From an uncultured Chlamydia sp. (GTDB lineage: Bacteria > Chlamydiota > Chlamydiia > Chlamydiales > Simkaniaceae), in assembly GCA_946127115.1 (NCBI GenBank), contig CAMGYI010000001.1, positions 1,036,857 to 1,100,856 on the forward strand: a stretch of DNA of 64,000 nt, given 5' to 3'. The notes beneath the pieces were generated by a model that was not told the DNA's origin, ran no database searches, and saw only the letters and a program-made list of their open reading frames with translations. This document shows positions 18,609-28,300 of this stretch, in pieces. The stretch's first letter is position 1. Every line of letters begins with the position of its first letter. A program made the translations under genes and the position numbers.

Positions 18609-20382
18609 AAGAACACACCGCTGCAACGAATTAAGAAAAGAAGAAATAGGAAAAATCGCAGTCCTTTCTGGGTGGGTCCACAGGCGGCGGGACCATGGGG
18701 GGCTTATTTTTATCGATCTCCGTGACCGCTTCGGATTGATTCAACTGATCTTTGACCCTGCAATTTCCAAAAAGGCGCACGAAGTGGCCTCTATGCTCCG
18801 CTCTGAGTGGGTTATTACTGCAAAAGGAAAAGTACGTGCCCGAGGTGAAGGGCTTACCAATTCAAAACTAGAAACGGGTGAAATCGAAATCGAAGTTGAG
18901 ACATTCGAAATTTTGTCTAAAGCAAAACCCCCCCCTTTCTCTGTTTGTGATGACAAAACCGAAACCCATGAAGAGACCCGCCTAAAGTATCGGTATCTCG
19001 ACATCCGACGTGGAGAGGTCTTAGACAGACTCCTGATGAGAAACAAGGCAATGATCGTCACCAGAGGTTTTTTTAATGACGAAGGATTTACTGAAGTCAC
19101 CACCCCTATTTTAGGACGTTCCACCCCAGAAGGAGCCCGGGATTATCTTGTTCCTTCACGGGTCTATTCTGGAAACTTTTATTCATTGCCCCAGTCACCG
19201 CAACTATTCAAACAACTGCTTATGATAAGTGGGATGGATCGCTACTTTCAAATTGCAAATTGCTTTCGCGATGAAGACTTAAGAGCAGATCGACAACCTG
19301 AATTTACACAGATCGATGTTGAAATGAGCTTTGCCTATCCCGAAGATATCCAGGAAATCATCCACCGTTTCTTAAAGGCCTTGTTTAAAAAGTGCCTCGA
19401 TTACGATATCCCTAATACCATACCCTCAATGAGTTATCGAGACTGTATGGAGCATTATGGGACTGATTGCCCAGACCTACGCTTTAAAATGCCCCTTGTA
19501 AGAGTTGATGCTATCGTAAAAGATTCTGAATTCACTGTTTTTAAAGAGCAACTTCAAAATGGTGGCTGCATCAAAGCCCTTTGTGTTAAAGGTGGGGCTG
19601 AAATATCGCGAAAGGAAATTGACCGTTATACTGAATTTGTTGGAAAGTTCGGTCTCCGTGGTCTTGGATGGATGAAAAGACAAGAAAAAGCCCTCAGCTC
19701 AAGCATCGTAAAATTCTTTTCAGACGAGCAGCTAAAAGCGTTGGAAGAAGCTTTAGGGGTAGAGAAAGGAGACCTTCTCCTCTTTGGTGCAGCAAGTGAA
19801 ACTATTGTTAATCAATCTCTAGACCATCTTCGCCGCTTAATTGCAAAAGATAGGAGCCTCACTAATCCGAACACATATGAGTTTCTTTGGGTTACTGATT
19901 TTCCTTGTTTTAAGTGGGATCCAGATGAGAACCGCCCTCAGGCCACCCACCACCCTTTTACCATGCCCCACCCTGACGACATGGAGCTTCTTGAAAATAA
20001 TCCGCTCAAAGTCCGCTCAAATGCTTATGACATTATTATCAATGGTTATGAAGTTGGCGGAGGATCTCAAAGAATCCATGATTTTGAAGTTCAAAAGAAA
20101 GTCTTTCAAACTCTGAAACTTGATCCAGAAGAAGTAAAAGAAAAATTTGGCTTTTTTACTGAAGCTCTGCAATATGGGACTCCCCCTCACTTGGGGATTG
20201 CATTTGGCTTCGATCGCCTTGTTATGATTCTCACTAAAACAGAAAATATCCGAGACGTTATTGCATTTCCTAAAACACAAAAAGCAAGTGATTTAATGAT
20301 GCAATGCCCTTCAAGAGTTCACAAAGAACAGCTTAATGAGCTTGAAATTCAAGCTGAGCCAAAAGAAATAGCTTGGATATAA
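18598..20382 (+). CDS. aspS: Aspartyl-tRNA synthetase (bacterial type)
   Basis: A 594-residue class IIb synthetase. The ATG at 18598 (MDYRRTHRCNELRKEEIG) is chosen because it matches the family N-terminus. The OB-fold anticodon domain has GWVHRRRDHGGLIFIDLRDR. Motif 2 is FRDEDLRADRQPEFTQID. A bacterial GAD insertion domain occupies about residues 300-420, and motif 3 is HLGIAFGFDRLVM. This is the long bacterial form, which is often non-discriminating in chlamydiae and charges both tRNA-Asp and tRNA-Asn for later transamidation (family knowledge). It is coupled to hisS by an 11-base overlap. Confidence 0.96.
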   Translation: MDYRRTHRCNELRKEEIGKIAVLSGWVHRRRDHGGLIFIDLRDRFGLIQLIFDPAISKKAHEVASMLRSEWVITAKGKVRARGEGLTNSKLETGEIEIEVETFEILSKAKPPPFSVCDDKTETHEETRLKYRYLDIRRGEVLDRLLMRNKAMIVTRGFFNDEGFTEVTTPILGRSTPEGARDYLVPSRVYSGNFYSLPQSPQLFKQLLMISGMDRYFQIANCFRDEDLRADRQPEFTQIDVEMSFAYPEDIQEIIHRFLKALFKKCLDYDIPNTIPSMSYRDCMEHYGTDCPDLRFKMPLVRVDAIVKDSEFTVFKEQLQNGGCIKALCVKGGAEISRKEIDRYTEFVGKFGLRGLGWMKRQEKALSSSIVKFFSDEQLKALEEALGVEKGDLLLFGAASETIVNQSLDHLRRLIAKDRSLTNPNTYEFLWVTDFPCFKWDPDENRPQATHHPFTMPHPDDMELLENNPLKVRSNAYDIIINGYEVGGGSQRIHDFEVQKKVFQTLKLDPEEVKEKFGFFTEALQYGTPPHLGIAFGFDRLVMILTKTENIRDVIAFPKTQKASDLMMQCPSRVHKEQLNELEIQAEPKEIAWI

Positions 20383-20437
20383 TTCTGCAAGTGAATAAAT
20401 TTGAGGCTTTCAACATTACTCTAGAGGAGTGTTTGTA

Positions 20438-21232
20438 ATGTTACTAAGAAATAGATTTTTCTCAATAATTGCGGTTGCATTTTCCTTCCTAACAGCAGTA
20501 GCTTGTGCTGGAGAGAACTCGCAAAATAATGCCCTAGAGGAGTCTAAGAAAGAAGACGGGAAGATTGATGTTCAAAAAGTTTCCGAAGCCTTTGGACACC
20601 TCATTGGCAAGAACTTAGACTCGCTTGGCTTCGAGTTCAATATGGGGCAAGTCATCAAAGGAATGGAAGATTCAGTCGCGGGGAGACCATCTCCAATGAA
20701 TGAAACTGAATGTGTACAAGCTATTTCTCTTGTGCAGGAAGAATCCTTCCAGAAACTGGCTTCTAATAACCTTAAAGAAGCCGATATTTTCATGACTAAT
20801 AACGCTAAAAATGAAGGCGTGTTTGAACTTGAAAAAAATAAGCTTCAGTATAAAGTTGAAGCACAGGGAGATGGAATCGTTGTCGAAGAGCATTTTTCTC
20901 CAATGATCCGTTATACAGGAAAATTTCTTAACGGAAAAGTTTTTGGATCTTCTCAAGAAGACGAGCTCGTTTCTTTAGACGAAACCATTCCAGGTTTTAG
21001 CCAAGGAATCATCGGAATGAAAGAGGGAGAAAACCGGACTATCTATATTCACCCAGATCTTGGCTATGGAACAAGTGGGTACCTCCCTCCAAATTCCACC
21101 CTGGTTTTTAATATTGAAGTTGTCAAGGCTAATGCTACTCCTGAACAAGAAGGTTCAATCACCTCAATTCCTGATGAAGGAACACGAGAGATTGCTTTTC
21201 CTGAAGATTCAAAACAAAAAGTCTTGCGCTAG
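20438..21232 (+). CDS. mip: Mip-like FKBP-type peptidyl-prolyl isomerase, exported
   Basis: About 264 residues. The signal sequence has a possible lipobox (TAVAC), consistent with the lipidated Mip of Chlamydia (CT541). A helical dimerisation region follows (FGHLIGKNLDSLGFEFNMGQ, resembling FKBP_N). The FKBP catalytic domain spans about residues 130-230 with YTGKFLNGKVFGSS, IPGFSQGIIGMKEGENRTIY and HPDLGYGTSG. It speeds proline isomerisation in exported proteins and is a known surface-associated infectivity factor in related bacteria. GAGG lies about nine bases before the ATG. A strong hairpin terminator follows the stop. Confidence 0.92.
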   Translation: MLLRNRFFSIIAVAFSFLTAVACAGENSQNNALEESKKEDGKIDVQKVSEAFGHLIGKNLDSLGFEFNMGQVIKGMEDSVAGRPSPMNETECVQAISLVQEESFQKLASNNLKEADIFMTNNAKNEGVFELEKNKLQYKVEAQGDGIVVEEHFSPMIRYTGKFLNGKVFGSSQEDELVSLDETIPGFSQGIIGMKEGENRTIYIHPDLGYGTSGYLPPNSTLVFNIEVVKANATPEQEGSITSIPDEGTREIAFPEDSKQKVLR

Positions 21233-21243
21233 AACTTTTTTAT

Positions 21244-21271
21244 CTCTCAACTTTTTTAGCAAAGTTGAGAG
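21244..21271 (+). terminator. Rho-independent terminator after mip
   Basis: An 11-bp perfect stem, CTCTCAACTTT paired with AAAGTTGAGAG around a six-base loop, starts 12 bases after the mip stop. It is followed by a short GTTTT tract. Confidence 0.75.
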
Positions 21272-21286
21272 GTTTTAGGGTCCTTT

Positions 21287-21766
21287 ATGATAATTGTATT
21301 GTTTCGCCCTCAAATCCCTGCAAATACTGGGAATATTGTCCGCACCTGCCACGCAACAGGTAGCAGGCTCATTTTAGTTGGCCCCTTAGGCTTTAAAACC
21401 GATGACAAAAGCTTGAGACGCGCAGGGCTAGATTATTGGGAAGGAGTCAAGGTAACTATCATTGATGACCTGATCGGATATCTGGTAAAGTCATCTCTCC
21501 CTTTCTATTTTTTCTCGAGTAAAGGAGAAGTCCCCTATAGCAATGCCGCATTCGAAGAGGATGCGATTCTAATCTTTGGGTCTGAAGTATCAGGCCTTGC
21601 TCCTGAGTTTTACAAGAAATGGCCTGAGAGATTTTTTACCATTCCAATGCAAACAGGAAGCCGGTGTCTCAACCTATCAAACTCAGCCGCTATTGTTCTT
21701 TATGAAGCGTTAAGACAGAATGAATTCACCGTCTTGAAAAAAGAAAAAGCAAAACCGACAGCATAA
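21287..21766 (+). CDS. trmL: tRNA (cytidine/uridine-34 2'-O)-methyltransferase TrmL
   Basis: A 159-residue SPOUT-superfamily RNA methyltransferase (CT540 in Chlamydia). The N-terminal motif is LFRPQIPANTGNIVRTCHAT. Motif 2 is FGSEVSGLAPEF. Motif 3, in the knotted SAM-binding region, is MQTGSRCLNLSNSAAIVLYE. This short single-domain form matches TrmL (YibK), which methylates the wobble base of tRNA-Leu isoacceptors. It begins 15 bases after the mip terminator. Its 3' end overlaps the convergent DUF2905 gene by 41 bases. Confidence 0.9.
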   Translation: MIIVLFRPQIPANTGNIVRTCHATGSRLILVGPLGFKTDDKSLRRAGLDYWEGVKVTIIDDLIGYLVKSSLPFYFFSSKGEVPYSNAAFEEDAILIFGSEVSGLAPEFYKKWPERFFTIPMQTGSRCLNLSNSAAIVLYEALRQNEFTVLKKEKAKPTA

Positions 21767-21932
21767 AGCTAAAAACAACTGACGTAGTAATGGGAACAAA
21801 AACCCTTGTTCCCCCCCAGTCTAAAGAGAAATCTCCGGGAAGACTCCCAACCCAACTCATTGGAACATGAAACGTAATAAGCGCCCCAATAGTGATCAGA
21901 CAGACGCCCACTAAAATAACCAGACGCCCCAT
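21726..21932 (-). CDS. Small DUF2905 family membrane protein
   Basis: A 68-residue protein with two membrane segments (residues 3-20 and 48-66) joined by a loop WVGSLPGDFSLDWGGTRVFVP. The LPGD motif and overall length are the hallmark of the DUF2905 family, whose function is unknown. Its ATG overlaps the trxA stop, so it should be cotranslated with thioredoxin. It overlaps the end of trmL by 41 bases in the opposite direction. Confidence 0.8.
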   Translation of the reverse strand: MGRLVILVGVCLITIGALITFHVPMSWVGSLPGDFSLDWGGTRVFVPITTSVVFSFMLSVLLFLFSRR

Positions 21933-22252
21933 TATGCTGAGAGAGCAAAATCTTTTAGAGACGCTGCGTCACGCAGACCAACAAGGCGATTCACCTCTTC
22001 TCCATCTCTATAAAGAATGATTGTTGGGACTGAGGTCACATGGTGTGCTTTAGCTGTCACATGATTTTTATCAATATCGAGCTTGGCAAATCTTACTTCA
22101 CCGGATAGCTCCCCGGCAACTTCTAAAAGAACTGGTGCAAGCATTCGACAGGGTCCACACCACTCAGCAAAAAAATCGATGATTGTCACCCCTTCCTTGA
22201 TTAGGGCATCAAACCCATCATCATTTACTTCTTGAATTGAATCTTCGGCCAT
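21932..22252 (-). CDS. trxA: Thioredoxin
   Basis: A 106-residue cytosolic thioredoxin with the redox-active motif WCGPC at residues 31-35 and the conserved cis-proline in VTSVPTIILY. It reduces disulfides in ribonucleotide reductase and other enzymes. It corresponds to CT539 at the end of the conserved block. A GGAG-type ribosome-binding site is found upstream of the ATG. The DUF2905 gene follows with a one-base overlap. Confidence 0.95.
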   Translation of the reverse strand: MAEDSIQEVNDDGFDALIKEGVTIIDFFAEWCGPCRMLAPVLLEVAGELSGEVRFAKLDIDKNHVTAKAHHVTSVPTIILYRDGEEVNRLVGLRDAASLKDFALSA

Positions 22253-22692
22253 TTTATCTCCTATACAAAATCGAATTATTCACATCTACCCGTCTCATTT
22301 TAGAGAAGGTTTCGATTTATAGCTAGTCATTCATGTTCTTCTAACTTTGAAAGCCAAGATTCAAATGGTTCAATTTTGACATATCACAAACGCGTCTTTG
22401 CCGAGCTCCCCCTCGGGACTGCTCGTCGCGTCGCGGATTGCGCTCCGCGCAAAAAAAAAAGATTGACTTAAAGCGCGATTAGAGAACTCAGGTTAGAAGG
22501 GAAGAGCCTCGAACAAGTGTCAGATAAGGATCTAGAGAAACCTGAACTTTTTCTTAACAATGGACCACAAAAAGTGCTAAACTTTTGGAAGTCATCAGAA
22601 ATTTTTAGCCAGCTCAGTAAAAGAGGATGCAATTGGCGCATTCGGTCGAAGTTTCTGATTAAACATATTTTTTTATAAGGTAATTCCCTAAC
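22253..22692. other. Gap between trxA and proB holding a GC-rich palindromic element
   Basis: The 440-bp gap separates divergent trxA and proB. It contains the GC-rich element at 22391-22450, then a run of ten adenines. The right half (22460-22690) reads like decayed coding sequence on the plus strand (a short frame with SVKEDAIGAFGRSF) but I cannot identify it. Confidence 0.45.
22391..22450. repeat. GC-rich REP-like palindromic element
   Basis: A 60-base GC-rich patch in AT-rich surroundings. It has two small hairpins: CCGAG paired with CTCGG, and CGCGGA paired with TCCGCG around TTGCGC. It is followed by A(10), so it is not a terminator for plus-strand transcripts. Only one copy is in the window. 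Confidence 0.6.
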
Positions 22693-23775
22693 ATGAATGT
22701 GTTGATTGTCAAAGTTGGAACGCAAGTGATTACAAATGAATCTGGTACTCTAAATATTAAGCGTATGGGTTCACTTGTAAAGCAGATTTCTGTATTAAAA
22801 AAAGACAAAAAAATTCACGTAGTTCTTGTTTCTTCAGGATCAGTAGGTGCCGCGCTTATCCATAAAAAACTTTTAAAAAATAAAAATCCTATATTGCAAA
22901 GACAGATTCTATCTTCAATTGGCCAAATCTCGCTTATGAGTAGTTATAAATGTCTTTTTGAAAAAGAAAACCTGCTTTCTGCTCAAGTATTAGCTACAAA
23001 AGAAGACTTTAGAGATCGTCATCATTATCTCAATATGAGAAACTGTCTAGAAGGTCTTCTGAAAAATGATGTTGTTCCGATTGTTAATGAAAATGATGTG
23101 ATTGCCATAAACGAATTAATGTTTACAGATAATGACGAGTTAGCTGCTTTGATAGCAGCGATGCTCAATGCACAAGCTCTTTGGATTCTAACAGGAGTGG
23201 ACGGTATATTTGACCGCAATCCAGAAGAAGAAGGGGCTCAGCTTATTTCTTCAATTGACCCAAAGAAAGATCGGCTCACAGGGGCCTTTTCTGCTGTAAA
23301 ATCTCCTCTTGGAAGGGGGGGGATGCATAGCAAATACCAAATAGCCATAAAGCTTTCTTTAATTGGAATTCCTACCTCTATTGTTAATGGAAAAATCGAG
23401 GGTATTCTACTTGATCTTTTCAAAGGGAAGAAAATGGGAACAAAGTTCTTAGCTCAGAAAAAAACTTCTAGTGTGAAAAAGTGGATTTCTCAGAGTGCTG
23501 GAAAGGAAAAGGCGGCTGTCATCATCAATAAATGTGCTGAAAGGGAGCTTCACAACGAAGGTAAAGCACGAAGCCTTCTCCCAATTGGCATAACAGAGAT
23601 AGAAGGAACTTTTTCTAAAGGTGATTTGATTCAAATTAAGAATGAGAAAAAGAAAGTTCTTGGATATGGAATTGCTAAATATAGCTCTCAGGTCGCAAAA
23701 GCATCAATGGGGATCAAAGGAAAGAAAGCTCTGATCCATTATGACTATCTTTTTTTATTAAAAGAGGAACATTAA
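22693..23775 (+). CDS. proB: Glutamate 5-kinase
   Basis: A 360-residue amino-acid kinase that makes glutamyl 5-phosphate, the first step of proline synthesis. The ATP/substrate-binding glycine motif is VVLVSSGSVGAALI. IVNENDVIAINELMFTDNDELAALIA is the glutamate-binding loop. The phosphate-binding GRGGMHSKYQIAIKLS motif is also present, and a C-terminal PUA domain covers residues about 265-355. ProB is normal in length. proA follows after one base. The pair is more AT-rich than the genes around it, and proline synthesis is not part of the core chlamydial repertoire as I know it, so acquisition by transfer is likely. proC is not in the window. Confidence 0.93.
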   Translation: MNVLIVKVGTQVITNESGTLNIKRMGSLVKQISVLKKDKKIHVVLVSSGSVGAALIHKKLLKNKNPILQRQILSSIGQISLMSSYKCLFEKENLLSAQVLATKEDFRDRHHYLNMRNCLEGLLKNDVVPIVNENDVIAINELMFTDNDELAALIAAMLNAQALWILTGVDGIFDRNPEEEGAQLISSIDPKKDRLTGAFSAVKSPLGRGGMHSKYQIAIKLSLIGIPTSIVNGKIEGILLDLFKGKKMGTKFLAQKKTSSVKKWISQSAGKEKAAVIINKCAERELHNEGKARSLLPIGITEIEGTFSKGDLIQIKNEKKKVLGYGIAKYSSQVAKASMGIKGKKALIHYDYLFLLKEEH

Positions 23776-23776
23776 G

Positions 23777-25027
23777 ATGATTGATATTGAAAAAGTTTTG
23801 ATTCAGGCTAAAAAAGTAAGCAACGGATTAATTGATTTAAAAGAAGAGACAGTGAATCAACTCCTACTTTCTTTAAGTGATGCAATTAAACACCGTTCTT
23901 TGTTTCTACTTGAGGAAAATAAAAAAGATTTGAATCGGATGGATATTCAATCTCCTAAATATGATCGCCTCAAACTGACCGAAGAACGGCTAAGAATTAT
24001 CTCAAGTGACTTGCGTCACATAGCAACGCTAGCTTCCCCGCTGGGAAAAATCCTTGAAGAACACAATCTTAAAAACGGCCTTTCGCTCACAAAGATTTCT
24101 GTTCCCTTTGGTGTTATAGGTGTTATTTATGAGTCACGACCAAATGTTACTATTGATGTATTTGCATTATGCCTTAAATCAGCAAATTGTTGTGTGTTAA
24201 AAGGAGGAGCCGATGCAAAGTTTTCCAATTTGGCTATTATCTCACTGATCGATGAGATTTTAAAAAGCTATGGAATTCCTAAAGAAGCTATTACCCTTTT
24301 ACCCTCAACTCGAGAGGCGACCAAACGTCTTCTCAATGCAGTAAACCAAATTGACTTAATCATTCCACGAGGCAGTAGAGAGCTCGTAGCATTTGTAAGA
24401 GAAAATGCTCGTGTACCAATCATCGAAACCGGCGCAGGTATTGTTCATACTTACGTAGATGCTCCTGTAGATCTTCTGATGGCAAGAGATGTGATTTTCA
24501 ATGCAAAATGTCGTCGTGTCAATGTTTGTAATGCTTTGGATACACTCATTATTCATGAAGCCCATCTTCCATTCCTTATGGATCTAGTTACACCACTAGA
24601 GAAAAGAAAGGTGGTTCTTTATGCTGATATCAGAGCATTTAAAGCTCTTAATGATACATATCCCTCTGAATTATTACGTGAGGCAAAAGAAAAAGACTTT
24701 GGGTATGAATTCTTAGGTTATAAGCTATCAGTTAAAACAGTTACATCTCTAAAAGAGGCTCTAGATCATATTGCTCTTTATAGTTCTAAGCATAGCGAAG
24801 CAATTCTTTCTAAATCCGAGGCGAATATAGCTCTTTTTTTAAGTCGAGTCGACGCGGCGGTTATTTATGTTAACGCTTCAACAGCTTTTACTGATGGAGC
24901 AGAATTTGGTTTAGGAGCTGAGATCGGGATTAGTACTCAAAAGCTACATGCGCGTGGACCGATGGGGTTAAATGAGCTCACTACCTATAAATGGCAAGCT
25001 CGTGGACAAGGACAGATTCGTCTTTAA
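23777..25027 (+). CDS. proA: Gamma-glutamyl phosphate reductase
   Basis: A 416-residue NADPH-dependent reductase of the aldehyde dehydrogenase fold that converts glutamyl 5-phosphate to glutamate semialdehyde. Signatures include PFGVIGVIYESRPNVTIDVF, the cofactor region LKGGADAKFSN, the catalytic cysteine in AKCRRVNVCNALDTLI and the family C-terminal motif GAEFGLGAEIGIST-QKLHARGPMG. It is one base downstream of proB, so the two make one operon. A repeat-rich stretch follows directly. As with proB, codon choice is AT-leaning. Confidence 0.94.
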   Translation: MIDIEKVLIQAKKVSNGLIDLKEETVNQLLLSLSDAIKHRSLFLLEENKKDLNRMDIQSPKYDRLKLTEERLRIISSDLRHIATLASPLGKILEEHNLKNGLSLTKISVPFGVIGVIYESRPNVTIDVFALCLKSANCCVLKGGADAKFSNLAIISLIDEILKSYGIPKEAITLLPSTREATKRLLNAVNQIDLIIPRGSRELVAFVRENARVPIIETGAGIVHTYVDAPVDLLMARDVIFNAKCRRVNVCNALDTLIIHEAHLPFLMDLVTPLEKRKVVLYADIRAFKALNDTYPSELLREAKEKDFGYEFLGYKLSVKTVTSLKEALDHIALYSSKHSEAILSKSEANIALFLSRVDAAVIYVNASTAFTDGAEFGLGAEIGISTQKLHARGPMGLNELTTYKWQARGQGQIRL

Positions 25028-25030
25028 TAT

Positions 25031-25286
25031 GCTCTCCCATCTGAAGGAAGGAAGATTCCCAGGCTACTTAACAGCTTGAAAGCGAACATGTATTGTTGCT
25101 CTCTGCCAGTCCCTTCCTCTCGATCAAGGGACTCCGATCAACCAAAAAGAACTGTTCACAACAGTTAAAGCGGGAGAGTAAAACCTACACTGAGAAGAAT
25201 CCTTTCTGCCCATTTGCAGGTTACAACGAGGAGAAACTAGCGATTCTCCTTCGGTAGAGGTTTCAAGGATGTTACCTAATCAATAG
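25031..25286 (+). mobile_element. Decayed mobile-element end, IS200/IS605 right-end-like (copy B)
   Basis: Shares about 170 bases with 691-860. Toward the right it has TTTGCAGGTTAC, a hairpin GGAGAA/TTCTCC (about 25232-25251) and then CGGTAGAGGTTTCAAG. A subterminal hairpin followed by a TCAA-type cleavage site is the known layout of IS200/IS605 right ends, and GCGGGAGAGTAAAACC upstream looks like the guide (omega) RNA scaffold region of tnpB elements. No tnpA or tnpB gene remains. The family assignment is inference from layout; the repeat itself is visible. Confidence 0.45.
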
Positions 25287-25322
25287 TTGAACCTATCGAT
25301 AGAGTTTTGCTATCGTTGGGGT

Positions 25323-28300
25323 ATGAGTGCTCGCGATATTCCTCATAAAGCCAACTCTGTTTTGCATTTGCTTTTAATTGCGTTTCTGATGATTACGTTT
25401 CGGGTGTGGTATCTGGCAACAATCAAGCATGAGGAATACCAGGGAAAAGCGCTCAGACCACAAAGGCGAAGTGTGGTAGAACCTGCAGCGCGTGGAACCA
25501 TTCGGGATCGGTTCAACGTGCCTCTTGCGATTAACAAAGTGCAGTACAACGTGGCGGTTTGCTTTGATCGCATTCGTGATATTCCCCTTGTAAGCTGGGA
25601 AAGAACGGGGGGGAGAAAAGTTAAGATCTATGAAAGACGCCAACATGTGGAAAAATTGGCAAGGATGCTTGGCAAGACTCTCAAGATGAATCCTACTGGA
25701 ATCGAAGACTTGATCTACAGTCAAGCCTCGATCTTTCCTAATACTCCGTTCATCATCAAAGAAGACATCTCTGAAAAGCTCTATTATCATCTTAGACTTC
25801 TTGAGAAGGATTGGACAGGTTTGACAATGCAGCGAGCGACAAAAAGATACTACCCTCAAGGGAGGTTAGGCTCTAGTATTTTGGGATATATGGGAGCAAT
25901 CAATCAAAGGCAATACACTGCGATTGCTCAAGAAATAGAAGAGCTTTCACTGTTCCTTGAACAAAGGGGGGAAGGGTTGCCTGTTCCTCTTCCAAAGGGA
26001 TTCTTTAGTGGGCACAATGTTGAACTACGCCTTTCTGAACTCAGAGAAAAAGCCTACACAATTCACGCTTATGTCGGAAAAACAGGGATAGAGCGAAAAT
26101 TTGATGAAGCCTTGCGAGGATCTTATGGAAAACGAGAGGTGGAGCTCGGGGCAAAGGGGCGTTTTATCCGCAATCTTCCAGGAGGCAAGGAAGCAAACTC
26201 GGGAGAACGCATCCTTTTGACAATCTCTTCCGAGCTTCAGGCTTATGCGGAAGAGCTTCTCACCATCAATGAACAAGACCGGGAACGCCATTTTGCTCAA
26301 GCAGGGAAGGGCCACGATCAAATCCCCTCGCCTTGGATCAAAGGTGGAGCGATCGTTGCAATGATTCCATCAACTGGTGAGGTGGTTGCTCTTGCTTCGT
26401 ACCCTCGATTTGATCCCAATGATTTTAATTTAACCGACAAGGATCGCCGCAAAAAAACGCAATCAATCTCGAAATGGCTAGAAAATCTTCGCCATGTGGG
26501 AGCAATATGGGATGGCCTTTTTCCAATGGAGCGGGAGCTGTTAACCTACTCAGAAAAAGAGGTTCTTTCTTGGGATACCTTTCTCAATCATGTCTTATCC
26601 AACTCTTGCCAGGTAAAAAAGGCTCTCAAAAAGATCCCCAATGTCTACGAAGCTATCCGCATCCAACATGTCTTGGGTGCCATCCATAAAGTCATGGAAA
26701 GTGAAACGGTTGAAGAAACAATCAATGCGCTTTACGGAGGAGAAGTCCCCGACATTGTCCAAGAGATGCGCAAGGAAATCGACCCTGCCCTCTCGTCTAT
26801 TAAACATAACCTCGACAAACTCCTTTTTCTTGATCTCTTAAGGCTCATTGCAAATGGAAAGAATCTTTCAAGCTCTCATCTTGAAATGGTAAAGCATATC
26901 CCTTTAAGTCAGTATAGAGAACTTACTCAAGCATTTGTGTTGCTCAAAAAAGAGGTTGAAGAGAGGGTAGAAAATCTCTATCATGAACGAATGTTTCCTC
27001 TATGGAGAAAGAAGCATTTCAAAGCCTACCTCAAAGAAAAACGAGAGGAGGAAAAAAAGCGAAAAACTTACCCCCATCCTTATACAGACTACCTAGCAGA
27101 AGCGGAAAAAAAGTTGTTTTCTGAATTTTGGGGTAAGCATCAGTGGAAGTTTTTTGATGCTTTTATCTACGGCAATATCTCAAGAGATGTCGACCTTCAA
27201 CCTTTTTTATTTCACCTCGTCTTAACAAGCAAAGAAGCTGAAGGACACCTTCTTAAAAGCTTGGATTTGATGCAGGGAAAGAAGGTTCCGCTTAAATTAA
27301 TGACAACATTTTGCTCTTTTAATGAACTTTCTGATCCTCTTTGGGGGCGCTATTATTCCCTCCGAAGTAAAACGTTGCAAGGACTTGCCGGATCCTTTTA
27401 TCCACGCAATGGCTTCGGATACGGGAAATCCTATGCCTATGGAAGCTCAACCCCCATCGGCTCCCTTTTCAAAATAGTCACGGGATATGAAGCTCTCAAA
27501 CAAATCTATCAATACAGCCTTCCTTCCTTAGAGATTATCGATGAAATGAATACAAATATCGTCACCGAGAATGGAATTGTTTTGGGACGCCACCTCGATG
27601 GATCTCTGATCACTCGCCACTACAAAGGAGGAAGGCTCCCTAGAAGCCATGCCAACTTAGGCCGGGTTGATTTCCTTACTGCAATGGAAAGATCGAGTAA
27701 CATCTACTTCTCTCTTTTAGCAGGTGAAGTTATTAATCACCCTGCAGAACTACAAAAAATAACGGAACATTTTGGATTTGGAAGAGCTACAGGCATTGAT
27801 CTTTACGGGGAGACAGGAGGATATGTCCCCGATGATCTTCGGGATAATCGAACGGGTCTCTACTCTTTTGCGATAGGGCAACACTCGCTCGTTGTCACCC
27901 CACTTCAAACCGCTGGAATGCTTAACGCAATTGGAAATGGAGGCGCTATTCTAAAACCCCAAATTGTGAAGATGCGAGCAAGCCCAAAGGGAGTCAGGGA
28001 AGCCGAGCGTGAGGTTATCCGGGTCATTGATATGCCCACAAAGGTGCGAACTGAACTCATGGAAGGAATGCGCCGGGTAGTCATGGGCGCGAAGGGCCCT
28101 GTTCAGCCCTACCGGATCCGAGCTCTATACGAACACCCTAGATGGATTCCAGAATATAAAGCGCTGCAAGATCAGTTTGTGGGTAAAACCTCAACGGCAG
28201 AATTTGTCTACCGACCCACGCTTGACCGAGAAGGAGGACCTCTGATTTGTAAGGATATTTGGTTTGGAGCACTCTCCTTTAAGGAAGGAGACAACTACCG

